From: Bacteroidota bacterium
GTDB taxonomy: Bacteria > Bacteroidota > Bacteroidia > Flavobacteriales_D > Crocinitomicaceae
Length of the DNA stretch: 8,792 nucleotides
Assembly: GCA_016866415.1 (NCBI GenBank)
Contig: VGML01000084.1
Location: forward strand, 1-8,792
Direction of reading: 5' to 3'
Shown here: piece after piece, positions 1-6,161 of the stretch
Numbering within the stretch: the first letter of the stretch is position 1
Layout of the letters: the number at the start of each line of letters is the position of its first letter
The notes under the pieces: generated by a model
Databases searched by the model: none
What the model saw: only the letters and a program-made list of their open reading frames with translations
Told to the model about the DNA's origin: nothing
Position numbers and translations under genes: made by a program

Positions 1-674
1 CACTTCCTGTCGAGCCATTTGGTCCTGAGGCTCAAGTAATCATTGAGGATGAGCTTTTGGAATTGACTCCGGAAAACATTCAGATTTTAGATCAGAATAA
101 TTCGAATGAGCCATTGAAAAACATGGTTCGGGATAATAATGATGCGCGTCAAAAATCGTTTGATGATTATTCACAGAACAAATCTTCAGGCGACCCAGCT
201 AAAACGGCCATAGAATACGAACAGAAACTTTTTGAGGAAGCTGGAGGACGAAAGGAACGAGAAAAGATTGTGAAGGAAATGGAAGATCGAAAATCATCAA
301 AATCAAACCAAACGAACTCAAATGCTTCCAAATCGAATGATGTTTCTCAATCCGGAAAGCAAAATCAATACGCAGGAAATGTGATGGTGGATTTCAGCGT
401 TCCGGGAAGAACAGCTTTTGAAGGAAATAATTGGTATGTGCGCAATCCTGGCTATACGTGTGGACGAGGTTCAGGAACAGTCTATGTTGCGATTTCCGTG
501 AGCCAATCTGGTTACGTGTCAAAAGCGACTTACGACCCATCCAAAAGCAAAAATGCATCTTCATGTATGATTGAACAAGCGGAAAAGTATGCGAAACTAT
601 CGAGATTCAACTATTCTGGTATTGCTCCAACGCAAGTTTCTGGCTACATCATCTATCAATTTGTTTCTCAATAG
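1..674 (+). CDS. TonB-like energy transducer, C-terminal part (5' end outside window)
   Basis: The reading frame is open from the left edge (first whole codon at position 3, reading LPVEPFGPEAQ) to the TAA-less end at a TAG stop at 672-674. A TTG at 57 is just an internal leucine codon, so the gene is 5'-partial. The first visible half is a hydrophilic, charged stretch rich in Asn, Ser, Lys and Glu, with a probable helix around the LFEEAGGRKEREKIVKEM segment. The last ~95 residues look like the TonB C-terminal fold found in Bacteroidota: V-V-I-V-G-V pattern, a YTCGRG turn (Cys codon at 459) and an SSCMIEQAE helix (Cys codon at 564), then a terminal beta strand ending YIIYQFVSQ. By family, such proteins pass proton-motive energy from ExbB/ExbD to outer-membrane transporters. 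The N-terminal anchor is not visible. The two cysteines might form a disulfide in the periplasm (inference). The family call is moderate; a specific partner cannot be named. Confidence 0.6.
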   Translation, partial: LPVEPFGPEAQVIIEDELLELTPENIQILDQNNSNEPLKNMVRDNNDARQKSFDDYSQNKSSGDPAKTAIEYEQKLFEEAGGRKEREKIVKEMEDRKSSKSNQTNSNASKSNDVSQSGKQNQYAGNVMVDFSVPGRTAFEGNNWYVRNPGYTCGRGSGTVYVAISVSQSGYVSKATYDPSKSKNASSCMIEQAEKYAKLSRFNYSGIAPTQVSGYIIYQFVSQ

Positions 675-693
675 TTGATTAATTATCAATCAA
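675..693. repeat. Nested AT-rich inverted repeat, possible operator
   Basis: Directly after the TonB-like stop, TTGATT (675-680) is the reverse complement of AATCAA (688-693), with a 7-base spacer; inside it TTGAT (675-679) also pairs with ATCAA (685-689). The arms are too AT-rich and lack a T-run, so a terminator is unlikely. Its place about 30 bp upstream of the regulator's -7 box would suit an operator for self-regulation, but short AT-rich repeats are common by chance here. Confidence 0.25.
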
Positions 694-722
694 AAACATG
701 TTTATTTATTAAGAAATAATTT

Positions 723-730
723 TAACTTTG
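723..730 (+). promoter_or_regulatory. Bacteroidota -7 promoter box for the XRE-S24 regulator
   Basis: TAACTTTG is an exact match to the Bacteroidota consensus TAnnTTTG and ends 16 bp before the ATG at 747. No clear TTG -33 element is seen at the usual 17-23 bp upstream distance, only a T-rich stretch near 700-705. Transcription would start roughly 10 bases before the start codon, giving a very short leader. Confidence 0.5.
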
Positions 731-746
731 TTTAAAAGAAAGTCAA

Positions 747-1553
747 ATGTTTATTTCTAAAAATTTAAAAGTGCTTCGAAAACGATTAAAAAAGTCGCAA
801 GAAGAGGTAGCGCAAGAACTAAATATGCATCGTTCAACATACAGCGGTTATGAAAACGACGTCGCAACACCAAATATTGAAAACCTCTTAATCTTTAGTA
901 AATACTATCAGATTTCTATTGATGATTTGATTCAAAAAGATTTGTCTAGTCTGACCGTAAATGAGTGGGAACGTTTTTCAAATGAATGGAAAACTCAGGC
1001 AAAAGGTTCGAATCTGCGTGTTTTGACATCGGTGGTAGATCAACAAAACGAAGAGGTTATTGAGTTAATTCCTGAAAAAGCACGAGCCGGTTATGTTGCT
1101 GGGTTTTCGGATCCTGAATTTGTTCGCGAATTACCAAGTTTGCATCTGCCATTTCTGTCTAAAAATAAAAAGTATAGAGCTTTTCCGATTACGGGTGATT
1201 CCATGCCGCCAGTGGTTTCAGGTTCATTCGTTGTTGGAGAGTTTGTTCAAGATTGGACATCTATTAAAAATGGCACTCCTTGTATTCTGGTTTCCAAGGA
1301 AGAGGGAATCGTATTCAAGTTTTTGTATTCCCATTTGGATGACAATCAAACATTTTTATTGATTTCTTCTAATCCCAACTTCGAACCCTATTCAGTTCAT
1401 ATTTCAGAAGTGCTTGAAATTTGGAAATTTGTCTCATACATTTCAAGTGAAATTCCCAATGTTCGCCTAGATGAACACGATTTGTCAACTACATTTCGAA
1501 ATCTGCATCAAGATATTTTCAGGATATTGAATCGAATTGACTCCAAAGCCTAA
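747..1553 (+). CDS. XRE-family transcriptional regulator with C-terminal S24 (LexA/CI-like) domain
   Basis: The protein has 268 residues. Residues ~7-62 form a Cro/CI-type helix-turn-helix (SQEEVAQELNMHRSTYSGYE). Residues ~110-225 look like an S24 peptidase domain: a GDSM motif gives the candidate nucleophile Ser152, and VFKFL gives the candidate general base Lys191. An Ala114-Gly115 pair in KARAGY lies 38 residues before Ser152. These spacings resemble LexA and UmuD, in which RecA filament triggers self-cleavage at an Ala-Gly or Cys-Gly bond. The sequence therefore suggests a DNA-binding repressor able to cleave itself, though many family members act without cleavage. A tail of ~40 residues of unknown role follows. 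The ATG has a consensus promoter box 16 bp upstream and no Shine-Dalgarno. The gene stands alone between the TonB-like gene and thrS. There is no prophage context, and the target genes are unknown. Confidence 0.8.
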   Translation: MFISKNLKVLRKRLKKSQEEVAQELNMHRSTYSGYENDVATPNIENLLIFSKYYQISIDDLIQKDLSSLTVNEWERFSNEWKTQAKGSNLRVLTSVVDQQNEEVIELIPEKARAGYVAGFSDPEFVRELPSLHLPFLSKNKKYRAFPITGDSMPPVVSGSFVVGEFVQDWTSIKNGTPCILVSKEEGIVFKFLYSHLDDNQTFLLISSNPNFEPYSVHISEVLEIWKFVSYISSEIPNVRLDEHDLSTTFRNLHQDIFRILNRIDSKA

Positions 1554-1583
1554 TTTTTTCGCATACTTTCGGTCTCCATTGTG

Positions 1584-1591
1584 TATCTTTG
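1584..1591 (+). promoter_or_regulatory. Bacteroidota -7 promoter box for the thrS operon
   Basis: TATCTTTG matches TAnnTTTG exactly and ends 22 bp before the thrS ATG. A T-run (1554-1559) lies about 24-29 bp upstream of the box and may serve in place of a TTG -33 element. The resulting leader would be about 15 bases long, too short for a T-box or a thrS-type operator. Confidence 0.6.
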
Positions 1592-1613
1592 CGACCTAAT
1601 TAATTTTTGAAAA

Positions 1614-3557
1614 ATGATTCGAGTAACATTACCGGATGGATCGGTTCGAGAATATGAAAAAGGCACAACTGCTTTGGGTGTTGCACAAAGTATATCAGAA
1701 GGATTAGCGAGGAATGTCCTTGCTGCAAAAATCAATGACGAAGTGAAAGATGCGACGCTTCCAATTAATGACGATGTTTCTTTACAATTATTAACTTGGA
1801 ATGACGAGGAGGGGAAGTCGACTATGTGGCATTCTTCTGCGCATTTGATGGCAGAAGCACTCGAATTCTTCTATCCAGGAATTAAGTTGGCAATTGGTCC
1901 GCCTGTGACAAATGGGTTTTACTACGATGTCGATTTTATGGATTACTCAATTAAAGAAGAAGATTTAGCGAAAATAGAACAAAAAATGAAGGAACTTGCG
2001 AAAGAAAAAAATAGTTTTGTTCGCAAGGAAATTTCTAAGTCAGAAGCGATTGCTTATTTTGAAGATAAAAAAGATCCTTACAAACTTGAATTGCTTTCTG
2101 AGCTTGAAGATGGAACCATAACTTTTTACACGCAAGGGAATTTTACAGATTTATGTAGAGGACCACATTTGCCGGATACAGGGTTCATTAAGGCTGTTAA
2201 ATTGACATCAATTGCAGGAGCATATTGGCGTGGAGATGAAAAAAATAAGCAGTTGACTCGCATTTATGGAATTACGTTTCCAAAGCAAGCTGAATTGACT
2301 GAATATGTAGAGAAAGTTGAAGAAGCAAAACGACGCGACCACCGTAAACTCGGAAAAGAATTGGAGCTTTTTACGTTCTCACAGAAAGTTGGTCAGGGTT
2401 TGCCCATGTGGTTACCTAAAGGTGCTGCACTGCGCGAGCGTCTTGAGACATTTTTGAAAAAAGCGCAACGTGCTGCAGGGTATCAACAAGTAATTACACC
2501 ACATATTGGGAATAAAGAATTATATGTTACTTCGGGCCATTACGAAAAATATGGTGCAGATTCCTTCCAACCAATTAGGACACCTGATCCCAACGAGGAG
2601 TTTTACCTAAAGCCGATGAATTGCCCTCATCATTGTGAAATATTTAAATCGAAGCCAAGGTCTTACAAAGATTTGCCTGCTCGATTTGCCGAATTTGGAA
2701 CAGTTTATCGTTATGAGCAATCAGGAGAATTACATGGTCTAACGCGCGTTCGGGGTTTTACGCAAGATGATGCTCACATTTTCTGTACACAAGAACAGGT
2801 CAAAGATGAGTTTAAAAAAGTAATTGATATTGTCCTATATGTTTTGAAGACATTGGATTTCAAGAACTTTAAAGCGCAAATTTCATTAAGAGATAAAGTT
2901 AATCGTTCTAAATACATAGGCTCTGAAGAGAATTGGGTGAAAGCTGAGTCAGCAATCATTGAAGCCGCTGCTGAAAAGAATTTACCAACTGTTGTTGAGT
3001 ATGGCGAGGCTGCATTTTATGGTCCAAAATTAGACTTTATGGTTCAAGATGCCCTTGGTCGTGAATGGCAATTAGGGACAATTCAAGTTGATTATAATCT
3101 TCCAGAACGATTTGAATTGGAATACATTGGAGCTGATAACCAAAAGCATAGACCAGTTATGATCCACAGGGCTCCTTTTGGATCTATGGAGCGTTTTTTG
3201 GCTGTTTTACTTGAACATTGTGCTGGAGACTTTCCGTTATGGCTGACAACAGAACAGTTTATTGTGCTGCCAATTTCTGAGAAATTCAATGACTTTGCAC
3301 AAAAAGTTTCAGAATTCCTAAATAATTCCGATATTCGCGGTCTTGTTGACGACCGAAACGAAAAAATCGGTAAGAAAATACGTGATGCTGAATTGGCTAA
3401 AGTGCCATTCATGTTGATTGTTGGTGAAAAAGAATTTGATTTAAATCAAGTATCTGTTCGTCAAAGAGGAGCTGGAGATTTAGGATCTGTTTCTTTGGAG
3501 AAATTTATTGAAATGGTTAATGTTGCTGTTAATCGTGAGTTGTCAACAGAAATTTAA
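1614..3557 (+). CDS. thrS: Threonyl-tRNA synthetase
   Basis: This cytoplasmic class II synthetase charges tRNA-Thr with threonine and edits mischarged Ser-tRNA-Thr. At 647 residues it has the full bacterial length (E. coli 642). The order is a TGS domain (1-62), the editing domain (~63-225), the catalytic core (~240-540) and an anticodon-binding domain (~545-640). The editing residues are all present: His73 and His77 in HSSAH, Cys181 and His185 in CRGPH. The catalytic zinc ligands are Cys337 (NCPHH), His388 (DDAHIF) and His518 (MIHRA). Motif 2 is at TVYRYEQSGELHGLTRVRG and motif 3 at APFGSMERF. It is the first gene of a thrS-infC-rpmI-rplT operon, with infC starting 8 bp after its stop. The ATG lies 22 bp behind an exact -7 box with no Shine-Dalgarno. 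Nothing is missing or odd, and the 5' leader leaves no room for the E. coli-type autoregulatory operator. Confidence 0.98.
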   Translation: MIRVTLPDGSVREYEKGTTALGVAQSISEGLARNVLAAKINDEVKDATLPINDDVSLQLLTWNDEEGKSTMWHSSAHLMAEALEFFYPGIKLAIGPPVTNGFYYDVDFMDYSIKEEDLAKIEQKMKELAKEKNSFVRKEISKSEAIAYFEDKKDPYKLELLSELEDGTITFYTQGNFTDLCRGPHLPDTGFIKAVKLTSIAGAYWRGDEKNKQLTRIYGITFPKQAELTEYVEKVEEAKRRDHRKLGKELELFTFSQKVGQGLPMWLPKGAALRERLETFLKKAQRAAGYQQVITPHIGNKELYVTSGHYEKYGADSFQPIRTPDPNEEFYLKPMNCPHHCEIFKSKPRSYKDLPARFAEFGTVYRYEQSGELHGLTRVRGFTQDDAHIFCTQEQVKDEFKKVIDIVLYVLKTLDFKNFKAQISLRDKVNRSKYIGSEENWVKAESAIIEAAAEKNLPTVVEYGEAAFYGPKLDFMVQDALGREWQLGTIQVDYNLPERFELEYIGADNQKHRPVMIHRAPFGSMERFLAVLLEHCAGDFPLWLTTEQFIVLPISEKFNDFAQKVSEFLNNSDIRGLVDDRNEKIGKKIRDAELAKVPFMLIVGEKEFDLNQVSVRQRGAGDLGSVSLEKFIEMVNVAVNRELSTEI

Positions 3558-3565
3558 ATAGTTTA

Positions 3566-4111
3566 ATGAGAAAAAACACAAGACCGTTTGTAAAAAGAGA
3601 AGAAGAAGCACTTCATCGTATAAATGATAAGATTTTTGCATCTGAAATTCGATTGGTATTTGAAGGAGAAGAACCACAGGTAATGTCTTTATCCAAAGCT
3701 ATCGCAATGGCTGAGGAACAAGAATTAGACTTAGTTGAAATTTCTCCAAATGCGAATCCACCGGTTTGCAAGATCATGGATTACAAAAAGTTCTTGTATA
3801 ATCAAAAACGTAAGCAAAAAGAACTCAAAGCAAAACAAAGCAAGGTTGTTGTTAAAGAAATTCGTTTCGGCCCAAATACAGATGATCACGATTTTAATTT
3901 CAAATTAGCACATGCGAAAAAGTTCTTGGAGGAAGGAAGTAAAGTTAAGGCCTATGTATTCTTTAGAGGTCGTACTATTGTGTTTAAGGATAGGGGAGAG
4001 ATTTTACTTTTGAAATTTGCTCAGGAACTTGCCGAAGTTGGTGTAGTTGAGCAGTTGCCAAAACTAGAAGGGAAGAAAATGATACTAATGATTAATTCGA
4101 AGAAGAAATAA
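3566..4111 (+). CDS. infC: Translation initiation factor IF-3
   Basis: IF3 binds the 30S subunit, keeps it apart from 50S and checks start-codon and initiator-tRNA pairing. The 181 residues hold the N-terminal domain (~18-76, beginning RINDKI), a lysine-rich linker helix (~77-92, KRKQKELKAK) and the C-terminal domain (~93-178). The family signature KIMDYKKFLYNQKR is at 69-82, preceded by the typical LVEISPNANPPVCK. The length is ordinary and there is no extra C-terminal tail. The start is ATG, not the AUU by which IF3 autoregulates in E. coli, so that feedback mechanism does not apply as such here. It sits 8 bp after thrS with no Shine-Dalgarno and is surely co-transcribed with it. Confidence 0.97.
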   Translation: MRKNTRPFVKREEEALHRINDKIFASEIRLVFEGEEPQVMSLSKAIAMAEEQELDLVEISPNANPPVCKIMDYKKFLYNQKRKQKELKAKQSKVVVKEIRFGPNTDDHDFNFKLAHAKKFLEEGSKVKAYVFFRGRTIVFKDRGEILLLKFAQELAEVGVVEQLPKLEGKKMILMINSKKK

Positions 4112-4134
4112 TTTTAGATGAAAGTGAAGAACTC

Positions 4135-4182
4135 AAAGTTGAAAGAAAATAATTATCAACTTTTAGTTTTCAACTTTCAACT
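4135..4182 (+). repeat. Inverted repeat with alternative pairings in the infC-rpmI spacer
   Basis: One left arm around AAAGTTGAAAG (4135-4145) can pair with three downstream arms. AAAGTTGAAA (4135-4144) is perfectly complementary to TTTCAACTTT (4168-4177). AGTTGAAAG (4137-4145) matches CTTTCAACT (4174-4182). AAAGTTGA (4135-4142) matches TCAACTTT (4156-4163). The right side is a tandem of CAACTTT units. No T-run follows, so it is not an intrinsic terminator. It may be an mRNA leader structure for rpmI-rplT or a copy of a dispersed intergenic repeat; the sequence does not decide. Confidence 0.55.
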
Positions 4183-4227
4183 CTATAAAGAAGCTGATAT
4201 AGATGTTTAACTCAAAAAAGAAGTAAA

Positions 4228-4425
4228 ATGCCTAAAATGAAAACAAAATCCAGTGCAAAGAAGCGATTCACGATTACTGGAAGTGGAAAGATTAAGCGTA
4301 AGCACGCTTTCAAAAGCCACATTTTAACTAAAATGGCTACAAAGCGTAAGCGTAACCTAACACATGCAGGATTGGTTCATTCATCGGATCTTTCCAATGT
4401 GAAGTTGCAATTATGTATGAAGTAG
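4228..4425 (+). CDS. rpmI: Large-subunit ribosomal protein bL35
   Basis: The 65 residues begin MPKMKTKSSAKKRF and are rich in Lys and Arg, as expected for L35, a small 50S protein that packs against 23S rRNA. The GSGKIKRKHAFKSH segment and a central TKRKRNLTHAG are typical of the family, and the length is standard. The ATG follows an AAAAGAAGTAAA stretch that is at best a weak ribosome binding site. The gene is third in the thrS-infC-rpmI-rplT operon, but the spacers on both sides (116 and 88 bp) are much longer than the 8 bp between thrS and infC. Both hold inverted repeats, so rpmI and rplT may be controlled separately at the RNA level. Confidence 0.97.
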   Translation: MPKMKTKSSAKKRFTITGSGKIKRKHAFKSHILTKMATKRKRNLTHAGLVHSSDLSNVKLQLCMK

Positions 4426-4455
4426 TAAATAGAGGTTTATTAAATTGTTTAACCA

Positions 4456-4498
4456 AGTAATGAGTAACTAAGATTCGTTTAAACGAACACTCCTTATT
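4456..4498 (+). promoter_or_regulatory. Candidate structured RNA element before rplT (palindrome with flanking stem)
   Basis: The core is a perfect 14-base palindrome, TTCGTTTAAACGAA (4474-4487), which can fold into a 5-bp hairpin with a TTAA loop. Around it GAGT (4462-4465) pairs with ACTC (4489-4492), and the stem continues after one mismatch with 4456-4460 against 4494-4498 (one G-U). An asymmetric bulge of 8 bases (4466-4473) lies on the 5' side and a single base (4488) on the 3' side. It ends 15 bases before the rplT ATG. This would be a fitting place for an L20-binding autoregulatory site, but no known L20 leader consensus was recognised. Confidence 0.4.
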
Positions 4499-4513
4499 AA
4501 AAAACTTAAAATT

Positions 4514-4861
4514 ATGCCAAGATCAGTAAATCACGTAGCATCAAGAGCAAGAAGAAAAAACTTGATGAAACTAGCCAAAGGATACTTTGGTCGTAGAAAA
4601 AATGTTTGGACCGTTGCTAAAAACGCCGTTGAAAAAGGGCTGTTATATGCGTATTCGGGTCGTAAACAAAAGAAAAGAAATTTCCGTTCACTTTGGATTA
4701 CGCGTATCAACGCAGGTGCAAGGTTACACGGAATGAGTTACTCAAAATTTATGGGTGAAGTCAACAAAAGCGGAATTGAATTAAATCGTAAAGTTCTTGC
4801 TGATTTAGCAATGAATCATCCGGAAGCGTTCAAAGCAGTTGTTAATCAACTCAAGAAATAA
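4514..4861 (+). CDS. rplT: Large-subunit ribosomal protein bL20
   Basis: The 115 residues match the usual L20 length (114-120). The N-terminal ~60 residues are a basic extension (MPRSVNHVASRARRKNLMK, then AKGYFGRRKN) that threads into 23S rRNA and is needed for early 50S assembly. The globular C-terminal half contains LWITRINAGARLHGMSYSKF and ends in a Lys-rich tail. In E. coli and Bacillus, free L20 represses its own operon by binding an mRNA structure that mimics its rRNA site; whether it does so here is unknown, though a palindromic element lies just upstream. The ATG follows an A-rich leader without a Shine-Dalgarno. It is the last gene of the operon and is followed by an intrinsic terminator. 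Confidence 0.97.
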   Translation: MPRSVNHVASRARRKNLMKLAKGYFGRRKNVWTVAKNAVEKGLLYAYSGRKQKKRNFRSLWITRINAGARLHGMSYSKFMGEVNKSGIELNRKVLADLAMNHPEAFKAVVNQLKK

Positions 4862-4883
4862 ATACAAAACTATATCAGCGGAC

Positions 4884-4913
4884 GGCTATCTCTTTTGAGG
4901 TAGCCTTTTTTTT
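4884..4913 (+). terminator. Intrinsic terminator of the thrS-infC-rpmI-rplT operon
   Basis: GGCTATCTC (4884-4892) pairs with GAGGTAGCC (4897-4905), nine pairs including one G-U, around a TTTT loop, and eight T follow directly (4906-4913). It begins 22 bases after the rplT stop. Read on the minus strand, the same hairpin lacks a T-run, so it is a one-way terminator, although it may also hinder transcripts from the convergent thiolase gene. Confidence 0.93.
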
Positions 4914-4925
4914 GAAATACGAATC

Positions 4926-6104
4926 CTAAAATCTTTCCAAAACACCGGCAGCACCTTGACCTGTTCCGACACACATGGTTACAACCCCATATTTTTGGTT
5001 TCTTTTTTTCAATTCATTTAGAATTTGAACTGATAGCTTTGCTCCCGTGCATCCAAGTGGATGTCCAAGAGCAATTGCTCCACCATTCACATTGACCAAT
5101 TCAGGATTGACACCTGTTTCTCGAATTACGGCTAGAGCTTGGGATGCAAATGCTTCGTTTAATTCGAATAAATTAATGTCATTAATGGTTAATCCAGCAT
5201 GCTTTAGTGCTTTTGGAATCGCATCAACCGGACCAATCCCCATGATTCTCGGCTCTACCCCAACTAGCGCATAGGATTTTAAACGAGCGATTGGCTCAAT
5301 GTTTAATTCTTTCATCATTTTCTCAGACATTACAATTACAAATGCAGCTCCATCCGAAGTTTGAGAGGAATTACCCGCAGTTACTGAACCGTTGCTAGCA
5401 AAAACAGGCTTAAGACCATTTAAAGCTTCAATCGCACTCGCGCGGGGTCCTTCATCCGTTTCGACAGTGAATTTTTTTACCTGACGTTTTTCATTTTCAT
5501 CCAGAAAAATATGTTCGACTTCAATTGGAACGATATCGTCTTTGAATCTGCCTGATTGAATGGCTGCTAACGCTTTATTGTGTGAATTTAACGCAAACAA
5601 ATCTTGATCTTCACGAGAGATTCCGTATTGTTTAGCAACAGCTTCAGCAGTTAATCCCATTCCCCAATAGTAAGTTGGATTTTCTTTTCCAACTTTGGGA
5701 TTTGGAACGATTCTCCAACCACCCATGGCCATTATTGACATAGATTCAGCTCCTCCAGCAATGATGCAATCGGCCATTCCTGCTTCAATTTTTGCTTGGG
5801 CAATGGCTATTGTTTCTATACCTGATGAACAATAACGATTTACGGTCATTCCTGGAACTTTATCCGTTTTTAAACCCATAAGGGAAATCATACGAGCTAC
5901 ATTTAAGCCTTGCTCTGCCTCTGGAGTTGCATTTCCTACTATTACATCATCAATTCTTTCTTTGTCTAAATTTGGAATTGATGCTACCAAATGTTCGATA
6001 ACCCGTGCAGCTAGATCATCTGGACGATAAAAACGGAAACCACCTTTTCCGGCTTTTCCGACAGCTGAGCGATATCCAGCAACGATATAAGAAGTGTTTG
6101 ACAT
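4926..6104 (-). CDS. fadA: Acetyl-CoA C-acyltransferase (3-ketoacyl-CoA thiolase, FadA type)
   Basis: The enzyme cleaves 3-ketoacyl-CoA with CoA to acetyl-CoA and a shortened acyl-CoA, the last step of fatty-acid beta-oxidation; some relatives run the reverse condensation. The 392 residues are standard thiolase length. The acyl-accepting nucleophile is Cys92 (NRYCSSG), and the other active-site residues are in NEAFA (316-320), His348 (GGAIALGHPLG) and Cys378 (MCVGTGQG). The GGAESMS segment (117-123) and RPDDLAA near the N terminus are typical of the FadA-like branch in Bacteroidota. No fadB-like partner is in the window, so substrate range is inferred from family only. The gene is last in the minus-strand series, 57 bp after dedA, and it converges with rplT. 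A weak -7-like TACTTTAG precedes it, so it may have its own promoter or be read through from dedA. Its function as a thiolase is certain; chain-length preference is not. Confidence 0.93.
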   Translation of the reverse strand: MSNTSYIVAGYRSAVGKAGKGGFRFYRPDDLAARVIEHLVASIPNLDKERIDDVIVGNATPEAEQGLNVARMISLMGLKTDKVPGMTVNRYCSSGIETIAIAQAKIEAGMADCIIAGGAESMSIMAMGGWRIVPNPKVGKENPTYYWGMGLTAEAVAKQYGISREDQDLFALNSHNKALAAIQSGRFKDDIVPIEVEHIFLDENEKRQVKKFTVETDEGPRASAIEALNGLKPVFASNGSVTAGNSSQTSDGAAFVIVMSEKMMKELNIEPIARLKSYALVGVEPRIMGIGPVDAIPKALKHAGLTINDINLFELNEAFASQALAVIRETGVNPELVNVNGGAIALGHPLGCTGAKLSVQILNELKKRNQKYGVVTMCVGTGQGAAGVLERF

Positions 6105-6161
6105 AAATAAAATTTTCCCTAAAGTAAATGTTTTTTTCTTAAAGGGAATGAAAATTAAAAA

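Noticed and set aside
57..59. TTG as start of the first gene
   Set aside because: The frame is open upstream to the window edge with family-like sequence, so this is an internal leucine codon of a gene cut by the left edge.
1093..1362. Open frame inside the S24 regulator gene (+ strand, other frame)
   Set aside because: Lies wholly within a well-supported gene, has no family features and no promoter; a shadow frame.
1592..1613. thrS leader as T-box or thrS operator
   Set aside because: Only 22 bases separate the promoter box from the ATG, far too short for either.
2774..3412. Antisense open frames within thrS
   Set aside because: Composition mirrors the thrS codons; no recognisable domain or promoter.
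4488..4496. CACTCCTTA resembling the 16S rRNA 3' tail (anti-Shine-Dalgarno)
   Set aside because: Lacks one C of the CACCTCCTT tail; short match and better explained as an arm of the stem before rplT.
5047..5274. Plus-strand open frame across the thiolase gene
   Set aside because: Antisense shadow of conserved thiolase motifs.
6119..6126. TACTTTAG (minus strand) as a thiolase promoter box
   Set aside because: Differs from TAnnTTTG at one fixed position and has no -33 partner; too weak to list.
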